This document shows, one piece after another, positions 12,343-22,785 of a stretch of DNA of 64,000 nt. A model generated the notes under the pieces. The model was not told the DNA's origin, made no database searches, and worked only from the letters and a program-made list of their open reading frames with translations. Every line of letters starts with the position of its first letter. Position 1 is the first letter of the stretch. Made by a program: the position numbers and the translations under genes. The stretch is from Chaetomium olivaceum (lineage: Eukaryota; Ascomycota; Sordariomycetes; Sordariales; Chaetomiaceae), in the NCBI GenBank assembly GCA_039881045.1, contig JAYWVB010000085.1:1-64000 (forward strand). The letters run 5' to 3'.

Positions 12343-13058
12343 GTAACGAACCTCTCCTAGACCTTGTCCTATTAGGGTTCAGTCTGATTGTCACGAATAT
12401 GCCAACAGGTGGGGCCTCGGGGCGCGGGACGCCCCGAGCTGGTCGCGATGAACGGACCAATCAAAGAAGAAAGGAGGTGATCAGTGAGCTCAGTCGCCAA
12501 GCAACTAGCAAGTGTACTGAGCACACTGAGCACAGGAAGAAGCATAACCAATCAGAACACAAGAATACAGGGAAGTGATCAGTGTGATCAGTGACCTCAG
12601 AAAGGAAGAAACACTGAGCACACTGAGCACCCAGGAATTAGATAGTATATAGTCACTCGTTCTGGAGAGCTCTGGGAGTTCTCCAGTTAGCAATCACAAC
12701 TACAGTTCGCTACAAGCTCGAGAGCCTACTGTTGAGACAAGTCTTTGTTGTGCACCTTTTGGCTGCACCGAACCTAGTACCTTTGCAAGACACCTTCAAT
12801 CAGACTGAACCCTAACAGGACGAGGTCCAGGAGAGGTTCGTCACACTGATTAAAGGTATCTTATAAAGGTACTAGGTTCGGTACAGCCAAAAGGTACACA
12901 ATAAAGACTTGTCTCAATAGTAGGCTCTCGAGCTTGTAGCGAACTGTAGTTGTCATTGCTAACTGGAAACTCCCAGAGCTCTCTAGAACGAGTAACTATG
13001 TACTATCTAAATCCTGGGTACTTGGTATACTCAGTCTATACTTGTCGACTGAGCCCAC
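12343..13058 (+). repeat. Older RIP-mutated LTR copy, interrupted by a second LTR
   Basis: The left piece (12343-12388) starts TGTAACGAACC and the right piece resumes at 12846 with CTGATTAAAGG. Joined, they align to the copy at 13059 and to the reverse complement of 12389-12845. Differences are nearly all TpG to TpA or CpA to TpA: TGTGACG to TGTAACG, CTGGACC to CTAGACC, TGCA to TATA, AACAGT to AATAGT. That is the signature of repeat-induced point mutation. The right end is shortened against the intact copy. Confidence 0.8.
12389..12845 (-). mobile_element. Solo LTR (457 bp) nested in an older LTR of the same family
   Basis: Read on the minus strand it starts TGTGACGAACC and ends ATTCGTGACA, with TG...CA ends. 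On the plus strand it is flanked by a perfect 5-bp direct repeat, CTGAT at 12384-12388 and CTGAT at 12846-12850, which is the target duplication expected of LTR retrotransposons. It lacks the TpG to TpA changes seen in the copy it interrupts. The internal region of the retrotransposon is gone, so it is a solo LTR left by recombination. Confidence 0.85.
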
Positions 13059-13481
13059 TGTGACGAACCTCTCCTGGACCTTGTCCTGTTAGGGTTCAGT
13101 CTGATTGAAGGTGTCTTGCAAAGGTACTAGGTTCGGTGCAGCCAAAGGGTGCATAACAAAGACTTGTCTCAACAGTAGGCCCTCGAGCTTGTAGCGAACT
13201 GTAGTTGTGATTGCTAACTGGAGAACTCCCAGAGCTCTCCAGAACGAGTGACTATATACTATCTATCTAACGTGTTGATCCCTCTGCTCCCCGTGCTCCC
13301 AAGGAGCGATGGGAGCGTCGGGAGCAGTGAGTGTGGTGAGTGCTTCCCGTGCTCCCTTTCCCGAGCGGGAGCAACGGGAGCGTCCTTACTCGCCTAACGA
13401 CTGGTCGTTGGGCCCCTAAATGATTGGCCGGGACGTCCCGCGTCCCGCAGGCCAAGACCGTGTTGGGCCTAATCCGTGACA
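13059..13481 (+). mobile_element. Third LTR copy of the same family
   Basis: It starts TGTGACGAACC and ends ATCCGTGACA. The first 210 bp match the other copies almost base for base. The rest differs and is rich in GGGAGC/GCTCCC units, so it may be an LTR variant or recombinant. No clear 5-bp target duplication is seen (CCCAC left, ACCCT right). Sequence to the right has no gag or pol coding. Confidence 0.65.
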
Positions 13482-13637
13482 ACCCTTATATCCCTTTTCT
13501 AAAAGGGATGTGAGCTTGGTAACCCCATACAGGTACTTAACTTGGTAAAACAAAAACTAAAAAACTCTTAACTCTAACCCGATCTATCCACTTATAATAT
13601 AGAACTACTAGGTTTCTAGAAGCGCTCTAGGCTAGGG

Positions 13638-14035
13638 CAATATAGAAGGGCTACGGATCGGAGTACAAGTATCCAGGTATAGACAATGACGCCCTTCTCA
13701 AGCTAGCCTGCCTCACCGAACCCTACGCAACCCTAGCACCAACTTATTTTAAGGAGGAGGGTTAGAGCCCCTTTATTCATGTTAGTCGTATTGGCTCGGG
13801 TAATATAGTGATTAAGTCTAAGGAACACCGTGATCAAATTGCGAGGGTAACGGAAGTTATCGCCTTTGAGATAGAGGCTGCTAGGATTATGGGAACAATT
13901 CTGTGTGTGGTTGTTAAGGGAGTGAGTGACTTTGCAGACAGCAACAAGGATGACAAATGGCAGAAGTTTGCGGCAGCGGCGGCAGCTTCTACGATGAAAG
14001 CCATGTTAGATTATATACCAACGACATTTAAGTAG
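13638..14035 (+). pseudogene. Relic of a fungal NLR-type nucleoside phosphorylase domain
   Basis: From about 13660 the frame reads EYKYPGIDNDALL, then an in-frame TAG at 13763-13765, then IHVSRIGSGNIVIKS, EVIAFEIEAA, VVVKGVSDFADSNKDDKW and FAAAAAAS. This matches the C-terminal half of the PNP_UDP_1 domain at the N terminus of many fungal NLR-like proteins (SGN, FEMEAAG, IKG.CDYADSHKN.KWQ.YAAA). No upstream half and no NACHT or repeat domain follows, and a TAA closes it at 14033-14035. It is a fragment, next to retroelement debris. An original CAG at the stop would fit RIP. Confidence 0.65.
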
Positions 14036-15480
14036 TTGAATAATTTAGAATCCTAGCGGTAACACTCTAATCGATTCGCTCGGAGTAGGTACGTCGCAAC
14101 GTCCGGAGTACACACACCAAACTCATCCGGCAACGCGCTGCCGCCCGTATAGTTCTCCTCGAGAATTTCAACGGCACGCTACCATTGAAGAAACAAAAGG
14201 GGGTTATAGTACTTAGAGACGATGTATTATCTCCTGCAATTGCACCGTCTACCTCGACTATAGGATGTATCCGGAAGGTTAGCTAGGATCTAGACTCCAC
14301 GACCGCATCAGCCACCGTAGATCTCAGTTTAACTTCGTTGGAATTCGTTCTACACTCGTTGCTCTAGCACCCTCTCCAAGTTAGTTCGGGCTATACCGGG
14401 ACCTAAATTAATTCAAGTTGCTGCCGAGGCAATGGATGACAGAGCTTGTTGGACGGTACGCCGTTCTCATCTACAATCGTCATATACGTAACCCTAAACA
14501 TCACCGTATGCTTCAGACTAAATTACACTATCCTCCCAGTTTCCACACACCCTTCTTCTCGAATTAAGAAGATGGATAGGTTTATACAATTCCTTCCACC
14601 GCGTAGCAGACTAGCACGCCGGTAACAAACTATCATTTCTTGTAATGTGGCGGAACCTCTTGCTAGACGGGAAGATACCATCGTGGTGTTACATTGCGAT
14701 GCCAGAAGGGTCCGGGTTTGTTTAGCCGTAACATGAGACACCGTTTTCTTCACTCCGTGAAGGAGCCTCTTTCGGCTTCCCCCGACGAGGAGGCTCTCTC
14801 GTGTCCCGAACCAAGCACATGCCAAGTACGCTAAGGCTTCATGCGAACGGATCTTCTCCACAACTTCCTTAGCCTAAATACCAGGTCCCGAGATCCGGGG
14901 AGTGATTCTCCGCCATTTTGTGGAAATCCGGGGAATGTGCTTCCATAGTGGATCTTCCACGAACGAGAGCCGCCTCTGAGAAAGCCGAGAACCCGGTTAG
15001 AACAGTGCCGGTTCCCAGGTCCTGCATCCTCCCGATCGATAACGAACGACATTCGAGGTTGGGCTTGCGTCAAACCTCAGTTGTTGAAGCAGGTACCATT
15101 ATCAGATATTATCTTGTCGTCTCTTATGTGATGAATTAATTCATCAGATATACATCTTCCGCCCTGGGCTAAGATTGCCAAGGGTAAACAAATATCGCCT
15201 GCTCGTTCAAGAACTTCTCTCCTTTTCCCTAATCCCTGTTCTCGCCAGTGCGCTTGCCCTGACCGCGCGGGGACGCCGACCACAAGCGCGCTTATCCGAC
15301 TCCCTTCTCCTGTCTGGGCTTCTCGGTTGCCTGCCAAGAGAGCCCGTTGTTATAAATACCACAAAAGGGAGCAGACTTAGCGGGGACTCTTCATGCTCGG
15401 ACAGCAGGGTATCATGTGGGCACCCCCATTCAACGCCAAAGACAGCGCCACCATTATCCACAGACTCATGCCAAGTAGAC
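14036..15480. other. Intergenic stretch without recognisable genes
   Basis: Several short open frames occur on both strands, but none has a recognisable domain, good start context or introns. A hairpin-forming GAGCCTC...GAGGCTC lies at about 14763-14797 and a perfect 18-bp palindrome TGATGAATTAATTCATCA at 15129-15146. The right end merges into the xylanase promoter. It is probably old transposon debris. Confidence 0.4.
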
Positions 15481-15701
15481 ACCCCCAGTTTTTGATTTAG
15501 CCAGAATTTGGCTTCATTCCCATAGGCGCGGGAAATAATTACAAGCTATGGCGTTGGGAAACAACAGGCTCACGCGTCGATGTTGTTGGATATATAAATC
15601 ATGATAGTTTCTCAGAGAGCTCCTCCTAGCTTCCCTCACACTCCAGCGTCGATCTCAAGCATCCCGGTTCCTTCTACCATCAAGCACAACTTCCCGTAAC
15701 C
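15481..15701 (+). promoter_or_regulatory. Xylanase promoter with XlnR-type site and TATA box
   Basis: A GGCTAAA (minus strand, 15496-15502) matches the GGCTAA(A) site bound by the xylanase regulator XlnR/Xyr1/XLR-1. A TATATAAATC lies at 15591-15600, about 110 bp before the ATG. GCGGGG at about 15379 fits the CreA/CRE-1 carbon-repression consensus SYGGRG. Binding is inferred from known consensus sequences. Confidence 0.55.
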
Positions 15702-16458
15702 ATGGTGTCCTTCAAGTCTCTTCTTGTTGCCGCGGCCGCGGTCACTTCCGTCCTCAGTGCTCCCTTCGACTTCGTCGAGCGTGACAATGGAAACTCGACC
15801 GAGGTCCTAGAGAGGCGCCAGGTGACGCCAAACTCGCAGGGCACCCACAATGGGTACTTCTACTCGTGGTGGTCCGACGGAGGCGGCCAGGTCACCTACA
15901 CCATGGGTGCTGGCAGCCGCTACCAGGTTAGCTGGAGAAACACCGGCAACTTTGTCGGTGGCAAGGGCTGGAAGCCCGGTAACGGCCGGTAAGGTCTTCC
16001 CCGAAACTGCCCGGATGTTCTAAAGATAACTGAAGCCTAACTCTCATCCTAGGACCATCAACTATGGCGGTTCGTTCAACCCGAGCGGCAACGGGTACCT
16101 GGCCGTCTACGGCTGGACTCGCAACCCGCTCGTTGAGTACTACGTCATCGAGTCCTACGGCACCTACAACCCCAGCCAGGGAGCGCAGTACAAGGGACAG
16201 GTCCAGACTGACGGTGGCACCTACAACCTCTACGTCTCGACTCGCACCAACCAGCCCTCCATCGACGGTACCCGGACGTTCCAGCAGTATTGGTCCGTTC
16301 GCACCTCCAAGCGCGTCGGAGGCGCGGTCACGATGCAGAACCACTTCAACGCCTGGGCTTCCGTTGGCCTGAACCTTGGACAGCACGACTACCAGATCGT
16401 TGCTACCGAGGGATACCAGAGCAGCGGTTCTTCCGACATTTACGTGCAAACCAAGTAG
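15702..16458 (+). CDS. GH11 endo-1,4-beta-xylanase, secreted
   Basis: Hydrolyses internal beta-1,4 bonds of xylan outside the cell. Two exons, 15702-15988 and 16053-16458; the 64-bp intron (GTAAGG, GCCTAAC, CTAG) gives a 230-residue protein. Residues 1-19 are a signal peptide ending in SVLSAP, followed by a short propeptide ending near ERRQ. The core shows YYSWWSDGG-type and GGKGWKPG motifs. The two catalytic glutamates are E124 in PLVEYYVIE (nucleophile) and E215 in IVATEGYQ (acid/base). The protein ends right after IYVQTK, so there is no carbohydrate-binding module. The upstream XlnR-type site suggests induction by xylan breakdown products. Confidence 0.97.
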
Positions 16459-16774
16459 TGAGTCTGCGCCATTCTGCCTAGGCTCTGCAAATTAGCACAC
16501 AGGTAGGCTAACAAGCTTAGAACATTGAACTTGTTACATCTCTGTGGTCAGTTTTCTCTCATACACGACTTCTACATGGCGCCTCAAAGAAACATGGCGG
16601 GCTTCCAGTCTCCGGTTGCAAAGCAGATTCAGGAAGGCAAACAAGGCCGACAATCATTTGATACTTGAAGACGTGGATTATTACCCTGGAGATAGATCAA
16701 TGCCAGACAATAAACCGAGAAGCCTTTGCTCTTCCAACCCCAAAACACCTCCATGTGTGAAATGCAGATAGATA

Positions 16775-18902
16775 TTACGTTGACGGCCACCCGTAGTTCC
16801 CTAATGGGGTTGGCTTTCTCATTAGACCGCTTGGCCGGCCAACGCTCTCAACGCGGAATCCAATTTGCTCCATCCGTGAAATGTCGAGAATTCCTCTGCC
16901 ATCCAAAACCCAGTGCGGTTGCTTCATGTCATAATAAATCCTTGTCCAATCTAGTCGGGCTTTGTTAAAGGAGCCGGCAGTGCTGTCATGGCCGTCGATT
17001 CCGTGGCTCACCGTGGCCGCAGTGAAGTCCTCCGCTTGGCACTCGGGACAGTTCTCGTCGCAAGCCGGCATAGGGTTAAGGCCGTTCAGGTGGTCGTTCG
17101 CATCGTAGATCAGGACTTGACCTGGGGTCACCTCGGGCTTACGACTCCCGCCATCCACCTCCGCTGGCACGTTCTTGAATTCGTCAAACTCGGTCGTGAT
17201 GAGCACAGCATCGGACCCTTGACACGCCGCGTATACATCCGTGTGGACGGCCACCGGCCCACCGTTGCTTCGCAGCACCTCCGGCCCAGCAAAGTGCTCA
17301 ATCTGCTCAGTCATTTGCGTTGGCGTGCATAGCGGGTCGTAAACGGCAATCTCTCCCGGGCCCTCCTTTTCCAGCCCGGATGATATCCAGCGCGGGTGAT
17401 TCGCGGGTGTCGTTTGTGTCCTTCTTAAACGCAAAACCAAGAACCGTCACCTTCTTGCCCGTCAGTGTATTGTTCAGACACCGGAGCACTCGCGTTACGA
17501 GGCGGTTTCTAGCAAACTCGTTCATTTCGACCACGGCCAACCAGTATCGTGCAACCTCGGGGAGAACCAGGGTTTCAGCCAGGTAAACCAGGCTTAGGAC
17601 ATCCTTCTTCAAGCAGCTTCCGCCAAAACCAATGCCAGCCTTGAGGAACTTGCTGCCGATGCGAGGATCCGCTCCAACCGCGCGAGCAACCTCGTCGATG
17701 TCCGCCCCGGTAGCGTCGCACACGGCCGCGATGGAGTTGATGCTGCTGATGCGCTGTGCGAGCATCGAGTTCGCTACTAGTTTGGCTAATTCGGAGCTGA
17801 AGAGGTTGGTAGTGATGATACGCGCCGGAGGGATCCAACTCGCGTACACTGACGCTAGGGCGGTGGCGGCTTTGTTCCCAGCAGTGGTGTTATTGGATCC
17901 GATCAGAATGCGATCGGCATACAGGAGGTCTTTGATAGCAGTCCCGGCCGCGAGAAATTCTGGGTTGCTGAGAACTTGAAACGGGACGCCCGGCCGGTGC
18001 AACGCGAGCTGCCTTTGTTAGGGTCGAAGCCGATAGCCTGGACGGGGCCAGGAGACAGACTCACCATATCCTGCACGAGCTGCGCTGTCCGGCATGGGAC
18101 TGTCGACTTCTCGACGATAATGGCGCCAGGGCTCGCGTGCCTAGCGACCAAAGCTGTCACCGCCTCAAACGCAGCCATGTTAGTAGCGGAGCCAGCTCCA
18201 TTTCCGCGTCCCTTGGTCGGGGTATTAACCGCGATGAGAACCACATCGGCTTCGCTTACGCACTTGGCCAAGTCGGTCGTAAATATCAAGTTTGGCTGTC
18301 TGGTGGTAGCATTCTTGATTGGCAACCCCGTATGCCCTTCACCACGGTCGTCAGAGGAAACGGCTCCGAGGTGACAGGTATCTGACTCCCCGAGCTTGGT
18401 AAGCTCGATGTTCGTTCCAGACCCCATCGAACCGTCTCGCACAATGCGCAAGATGTCATTTAAGCCGGGCTCGTAAATCGGGGGGTGCTTTGAATTCCAT
18501 CTTCGAATGCGGGTCTCATCCTTGTCCACGACGGTGACGAGAATATGAGGGTTGTGCAGCGCTATAACTGCCGCGGTCGGCCCGCCTTCAACAAAACGTC
18601 AGTGGCTCGTTTCGACCGGCCGTGCTGAGGCCGGCGAGGGTGAGAATGCACGGGGTAAAAGCTTACCAACGAAGCCGGCGCCGATGAAGCAGATATTGCG
18701 GACGGCAGGGGCTGCAGCTGCGATGGCCGCAGAAAGGGAACTGACGTTGAGATAACCAGCATCATCTTGAGGACGAAGATTGGGGCTGAACGAAGAGCTT
18801 CCGTCAGGTGTGGTGTGGTGCCGTAGAATCGTCCAGAGTTGTGATGTCCTCGGCGTCAAGAACCGGGAATGGGAGCGGCGTTGTCGGCGTTAAGGGTGTC
18901 AT
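16775..18902 (-). CDS. UDP-glucose 6-dehydrogenase
   Basis: Oxidises UDP-glucose to UDP-glucuronate with two NAD+. The start at ATG 18902 (MTPLTPTTP) is typical of fungal homologues. Introns: 18586-18666 and 18009-18064. Evidence in order: NAD-binding GAGFVGGPTAAVIA, VDKDETRIRRWN, STVPCRTAQLVQDM, VLSNPEFLAAGTAI, the catalytic cysteine in GGSCLKKD, FAFKKDTNDTRES, then YDANDHLNGLN and the C-terminal RMEQIGFRVESVG. Two frame breaks, each best explained by loss of two bases in a C/G run, lie near 18806 (between APHHT and PDGSSSF) and 17375-17377 (between LDIIR and GLEKEG). It is transcribed away from the GT4 gene to its right and may supply it with UDP-glucuronate. Identity is certain; intactness is not. 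Confidence 0.92.
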
Positions 18903-19758
18903 GGCTGGTCGTTGTCATCCAGTTTAGGATGAGCAAATGAACGGATACACTCGGTGCGGGACGGGGGCGGCTGGGCAGTTTAGCAGGAGAGGATACAGAA
19001 GGACTACCTAGTAGGAGACCTCGCCCGTGATAAGAAGATTATCCTGGTCGGTCGCGACACACACATATCCCGAGATCGGCCGAGAGGATTTCCGCCCGCT
19101 GCCATTCGCCTTATCTTTCGCATCACCTTGCAGACACCGCGCTGAGCCAGTCATGAGAACCCCCTCACACCCAGAGCATGTGAGGACGTGACTCCGTGCC
19201 ATTGAGCTTGAATGTGCCCGACGAATTTCCCCAGGGGTGGGAGGATCATGTGTTGTAGCGAGTCGAATGTGGTAGATCCAACTGTATGGTCACGGACGTG
19301 CACGTTGCAGGAAGGACGCTTGCTTATTCGCGCGTCAGGTCGCGGGTCGAAGGTACCTTGTACTTTATTTAGGTTGCCTCGGAACTAAGCGTCTCGCAGA
19401 TCAAGGGGTCAACCGTGCATCTCAACGAGCAGTTAACACACGTTCCCCCGGTCTTCGCCCCGGGCGAGGGTCCATCTCCCGGGGCCCATGTGGATGCAAC
19501 ATGACTTTCCATTGGACACCGGCTCACCTAGGTATTTCCTCAGATGCCATTCCGAACAATGCGCATGTGCCATGGTTCACCTTTTACATCGTTCCTTGCA
19601 TCATTCGCTGCGTATCATCGACGTGTTTTTTCCGCTAAGCGCCGGCGGAAAACCTCCTCTCCTGTCAATATACCCCAGTTACATTGTTCACCATCTTAAT
19701 TTTCTCAATTCTCAGCAGTCGTGGTCTGCTACGGTACGGTACATACCCAGACACCGCA
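18903..19758. promoter_or_regulatory. Shared divergent promoter region of UDP-glucose dehydrogenase and GT4 genes
   Basis: 856 bp between two outward-facing start codons, with no gene of its own. It holds both promoters and leaders. The GT4 side has a pyrimidine-rich leader and CAAT-like elements close to the ATG. No specific operator could be assigned with confidence. Confidence 0.5.
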
Positions 19759-21072
19759 ATGGACCCAGCCCCATTTTCAACATTTCCGGATGCACTCCGT
19801 GGCAAGCGCATTTTACTATGTACTGAATCGTTTGGTCCGGTGAACGGCGTTTCTAGGACCACCATGATGCTCGTTAACCACCTCCGAACAAACGGCGCAA
19901 ACGTGGTTGTGGTTGCCCCTCACACCGCGGAATCTACATTTGTACCAAAAGAACTCGAGACTGCAGAAAGCTCAGGCCGGAGACCAGAAATCATCAGGAT
20001 CCACGGCTATCCACTACCATACAACCCAGAGCTGTCCATCGTCTATCCAGCCAGACTCTCGACCCTGTATAGAAAGTCTTTTGGCTCTGCCCCTGACCTG
20101 ATCTACCTGGCCTCGCCTGCATCGCTGGGGTTCCAGGTAATGCTTCAACTGAGGCAGCAGCCAGCGCAAAGGCAAATCCCGATCATTTGCAACTTTCAAA
20201 CCGACCTCGCAGGTTACTGCGCCATCCTCTTTCCCTGGCCGCTCAGCAGTTTGGCCGTTCTCGCATTTGCCGGGGTGCAAAGCTTCCTCTTCAATCACAA
20301 GAGCGTCCAAACCATTTTTTATCCAAGCCGTTTCGTGCGGCGGTATCTCGAGGAGCAACGTGTACAAAGCGACAAGCTGGAGGTTTTGCAACGAGGGGTG
20401 GACACGGAGCTGTTCCATCCCGCCCGCCGCAGCGACGCATTGAGAAAGGAGATCGCACTAGCCGGTGAGATCATCCTAATCTGCGTTTCTCGCCTGGCTG
20501 GAGAAAAGGGATTCGGGTTCCTCGCCGATGCTGCAAAGGCGCTGGATGCTCGTGGTCTCAAGTTCAAGCTGTACATCGTCGGAGGCAACCGCAATGCGGC
20601 GGTTGAGGCCGAGATCAAGGCCTCCTTCGGGCCGGTATTAACAGGACGAGGGACGGTCATCTTTGCGGGGTTCCGCATTGGTGAGGCGCTCGCCGCTGCC
20701 TACGCTTCGGCGGACATTTTCTTACACTGCTCCACCACCGAAACGTTCGGCCTCGTGGTCCTCGAATCCATGGCCAGTGGAGTACCTGTCGTGGCACGGG
20801 ACGAGGGCGGCCCCAGCGACATTGTGCGGGATGGAGAAACCGGCTACCTAACACCACCAGCTGACTTGACGGCCTTTGTGGATCGAATCATGACTCTAGC
20901 AAGTGAGGCCGGCCTACGCGAGCGGATGGGTAGAAATGCACGGGCACAGGCTGAGCAGGCGACATGGGAAAGAATCAATAATAAAGTTGCCTGGCGGATG
21001 GTGGAAACAATTGTCGAGGAGGGAGGGCCCGGGCTGGGTTGTCGCAACATCACAGCTCCCAGTCACAAATAG
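19759..21072 (+). CDS. GT4 glycosyltransferase, SQD2/MgtA-like (lipid glycosyltransferase)
   Basis: Transfers a sugar from a nucleotide donor. Start chosen at ATG 19759 (MDPAPFSTFP) because the more upstream frame begins at TTG. GT-B fold motifs in order: LLCTESFGPVNGVSRTT (N-domain glycine loop), CNFQTDLAGYC, FYPSRFVRRYL, LQRGVDTELFHP, SRLAGEKGFGFLADA, FAGFRIGEALAAAYASADIFL, the donor-binding ETFGLVVLESMASG, and VARDEGGPSDIV. These match GT4 enzymes such as plant SQD2 and actinobacterial MgtA that build glycolipids. The stop at 21072 is probably premature: losing one base near 21036-21038 hides a further frame to 21287 with a transmembrane helix (LAAGMVAISLTWVIVGAY). With the adjacent UDP-glucose dehydrogenase it may make glucuronosyl-diacylglycerol (inference). 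Confidence 0.85.
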   Translation: MDPAPFSTFPDALRGKRILLCTESFGPVNGVSRTTMMLVNHLRTNGANVVVVAPHTAESTFVPKELETAESSGRRPEIIRIHGYPLPYNPELSIVYPARLSTLYRKSFGSAPDLIYLASPASLGFQVMLQLRQQPAQRQIPIICNFQTDLAGYCAILFPWPLSSLAVLAFAGVQSFLFNHKSVQTIFYPSRFVRRYLEEQRVQSDKLEVLQRGVDTELFHPARRSDALRKEIALAGEIILICVSRLAGEKGFGFLADAAKALDARGLKFKLYIVGGNRNAAVEAEIKASFGPVLTGRGTVIFAGFRIGEALAAAYASADIFLHCSTTETFGLVVLESMASGVPVVARDEGGPSDIVRDGETGYLTPPADLTAFVDRIMTLASEAGLRERMGRNARAQAEQATWERINNKVAWRMVETIVEEGGPGLGCRNITAPSHK

Positions 21073-21287
21073 AGCAGGGTCTCGGAGCAACAACAACAAC
21101 GCCGCTCTTGGAGCGGTCCATGCCGACAAACATGTTGCAAGCTCAATTCGCCAATGCGCGGCTTGCGGCCGGAATGGTCGCCATCTCTCTGACTTGGGTC
21201 ATTGTGGGGGCATATTTGGTCTTTATTAAAATTGGCTTCTGGATCAAGGCCGCCTCGGCGAGCTGCTTGCCTCGGCAGAGGGTCTGA

Positions 21288-22785
21288 TGACAAGAAACAT
21301 CCCGTCTTTGATCGTTCAGTCATTCCAGGGGAATGTAATTAAACCTGTGCGAGACTGGCCAGACTTTCGAACCACCAATCTCATGTAAAGCTAGCACTCC
21401 AGTAATATTCTAAGAAATAACAAGTTACAGTTCGGCGTCTGACAAAAAGTACATCAATCTCATGACGATCATCCGACAAATTGGAAGCGTTAAGGCTACA
21501 ATTCATCCACAGTGTCAACCTCATTTCGTTCCAGCTATTGTTTGTTTATAGGAGCAGGTTGGTTGGGATGATGGGCGGTCCACGTAGCCCCGACCTTAGG
21601 TAGGTACCTAACTTGCGACGATGGTGAAAATGATTTAATATGGTAATAGCGGATCATCTTGTTTCGGATTGCGCCCAGCCCTAGGCGCCGGATACGCGGC
21701 GGTCACAGTTACAAAACGCAAGGACATACCTTACCCAGCTTGTCAAAACCCGTTGACCAAGTTTTTTATTGCCTGCGTACCTGCCAGTATAGGTACGAAT
21801 GTTGGTAGGTAGGTAGTTAACCCTGGCTATAGGCGCGGCCAGGCTTTTGGATCGCCCAACAATGTAGGTATGTAAAGCTGCACTCAAAGGCTGGTTCGCC
21901 AAGTGTTCACTGCTGTAGAGTGCTAAATCCCCCCGTTGGGACCGCGGGTTCCAACAAAATTGAATGAAATAGGCTGGCACTAGGTGAGTCCCGCGTCATG
22001 GCGATGAAGGGGATAGCCACAGAAACCACTCGCATAGCTCATATATCTACTCCTATACGCCGTAGTCTAAGTACTTTTGGAGCACATCGTGGCCATTTTT
22101 AGGGACAAGCTCGCCGCCATTTCTTAGGTACCTGAGCCTCGGTTTTCTCCCTACTTAGGTAGGTAAAAATATTTAGGTGCCTGTACTTGAGCCGTCGGCA
22201 GTGTGGAAACTCAGGTTAGGGAATCGCCGGTACAAAATAGTCGTAAATGCACCGGTCTCGTCGATAAGGTGGGACTCCGTGCCTCTTTTTAGCCCGAATT
22301 GGACTGTTCGTTATAATGCCGAGCTGTTTCACATTTGCGTGGCGGTTGCCTACCATGAAAGTATGCATATACCTCTTTGCCTGGCCCTCTTTTGAGGGTG
22401 GGTCCGGTCCACCCTAGGCTCCAACTATCCATGTACCCTGAGTTCTCCCTGGGAGGATGTGGTCTTGATGTGGCACTATAACGAACATTATGGGGTTGTT
22501 GTGAGTGCCCGGTCGCAGTGCGAAACAATTGGGACCTAGTTGCCTGCCTATTGATGATGGTTAGAGTTTCAGGCTAGTATGAAAGGCGTGGAGAGGTTGA
22601 GGTGTCTACCTAGGCTGATGTGTCGATAGGGATACCACTGGACCGTTTGTAGATATAAACCCCTTTAGCGACATCATCTATCCTAACTTTTTTCTCAACA
22701 GACACCGACATTCAAACAACTATAAACACATCTACACTCACAAAACAGCCAAACAGTCAAACGTACACGTCAATCCTAAACCAAC
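21288..22785. other. Intergenic region with TAGGTA-type motifs
   Basis: No supportable gene. It contains dispersed TAGGTAGGTACCTA-like motifs at 21596-21611, 21801-21816, 22125-22133 and 22156-22165. The promoter of the next gene includes a TATAAAC near 22655 and a pyrimidine-rich leader at 22680-22700. Confidence 0.5.

Noticed and set aside
12389..13481. Intact LTR retrotransposon between the LTR copies
   Set aside because: The copies abut or nest within each other with no gag-pol sequence between; they are solo or fragmentary LTRs.
14523..15337. Minus-strand frames in the gene-poor region before the xylanase
   Set aside because: No known motifs and no linkable introns; kept as unannotated intergenic sequence.
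15928..16449. 173-residue antisense frame over the xylanase
   Set aside because: Shadow of the GH11 coding strand.
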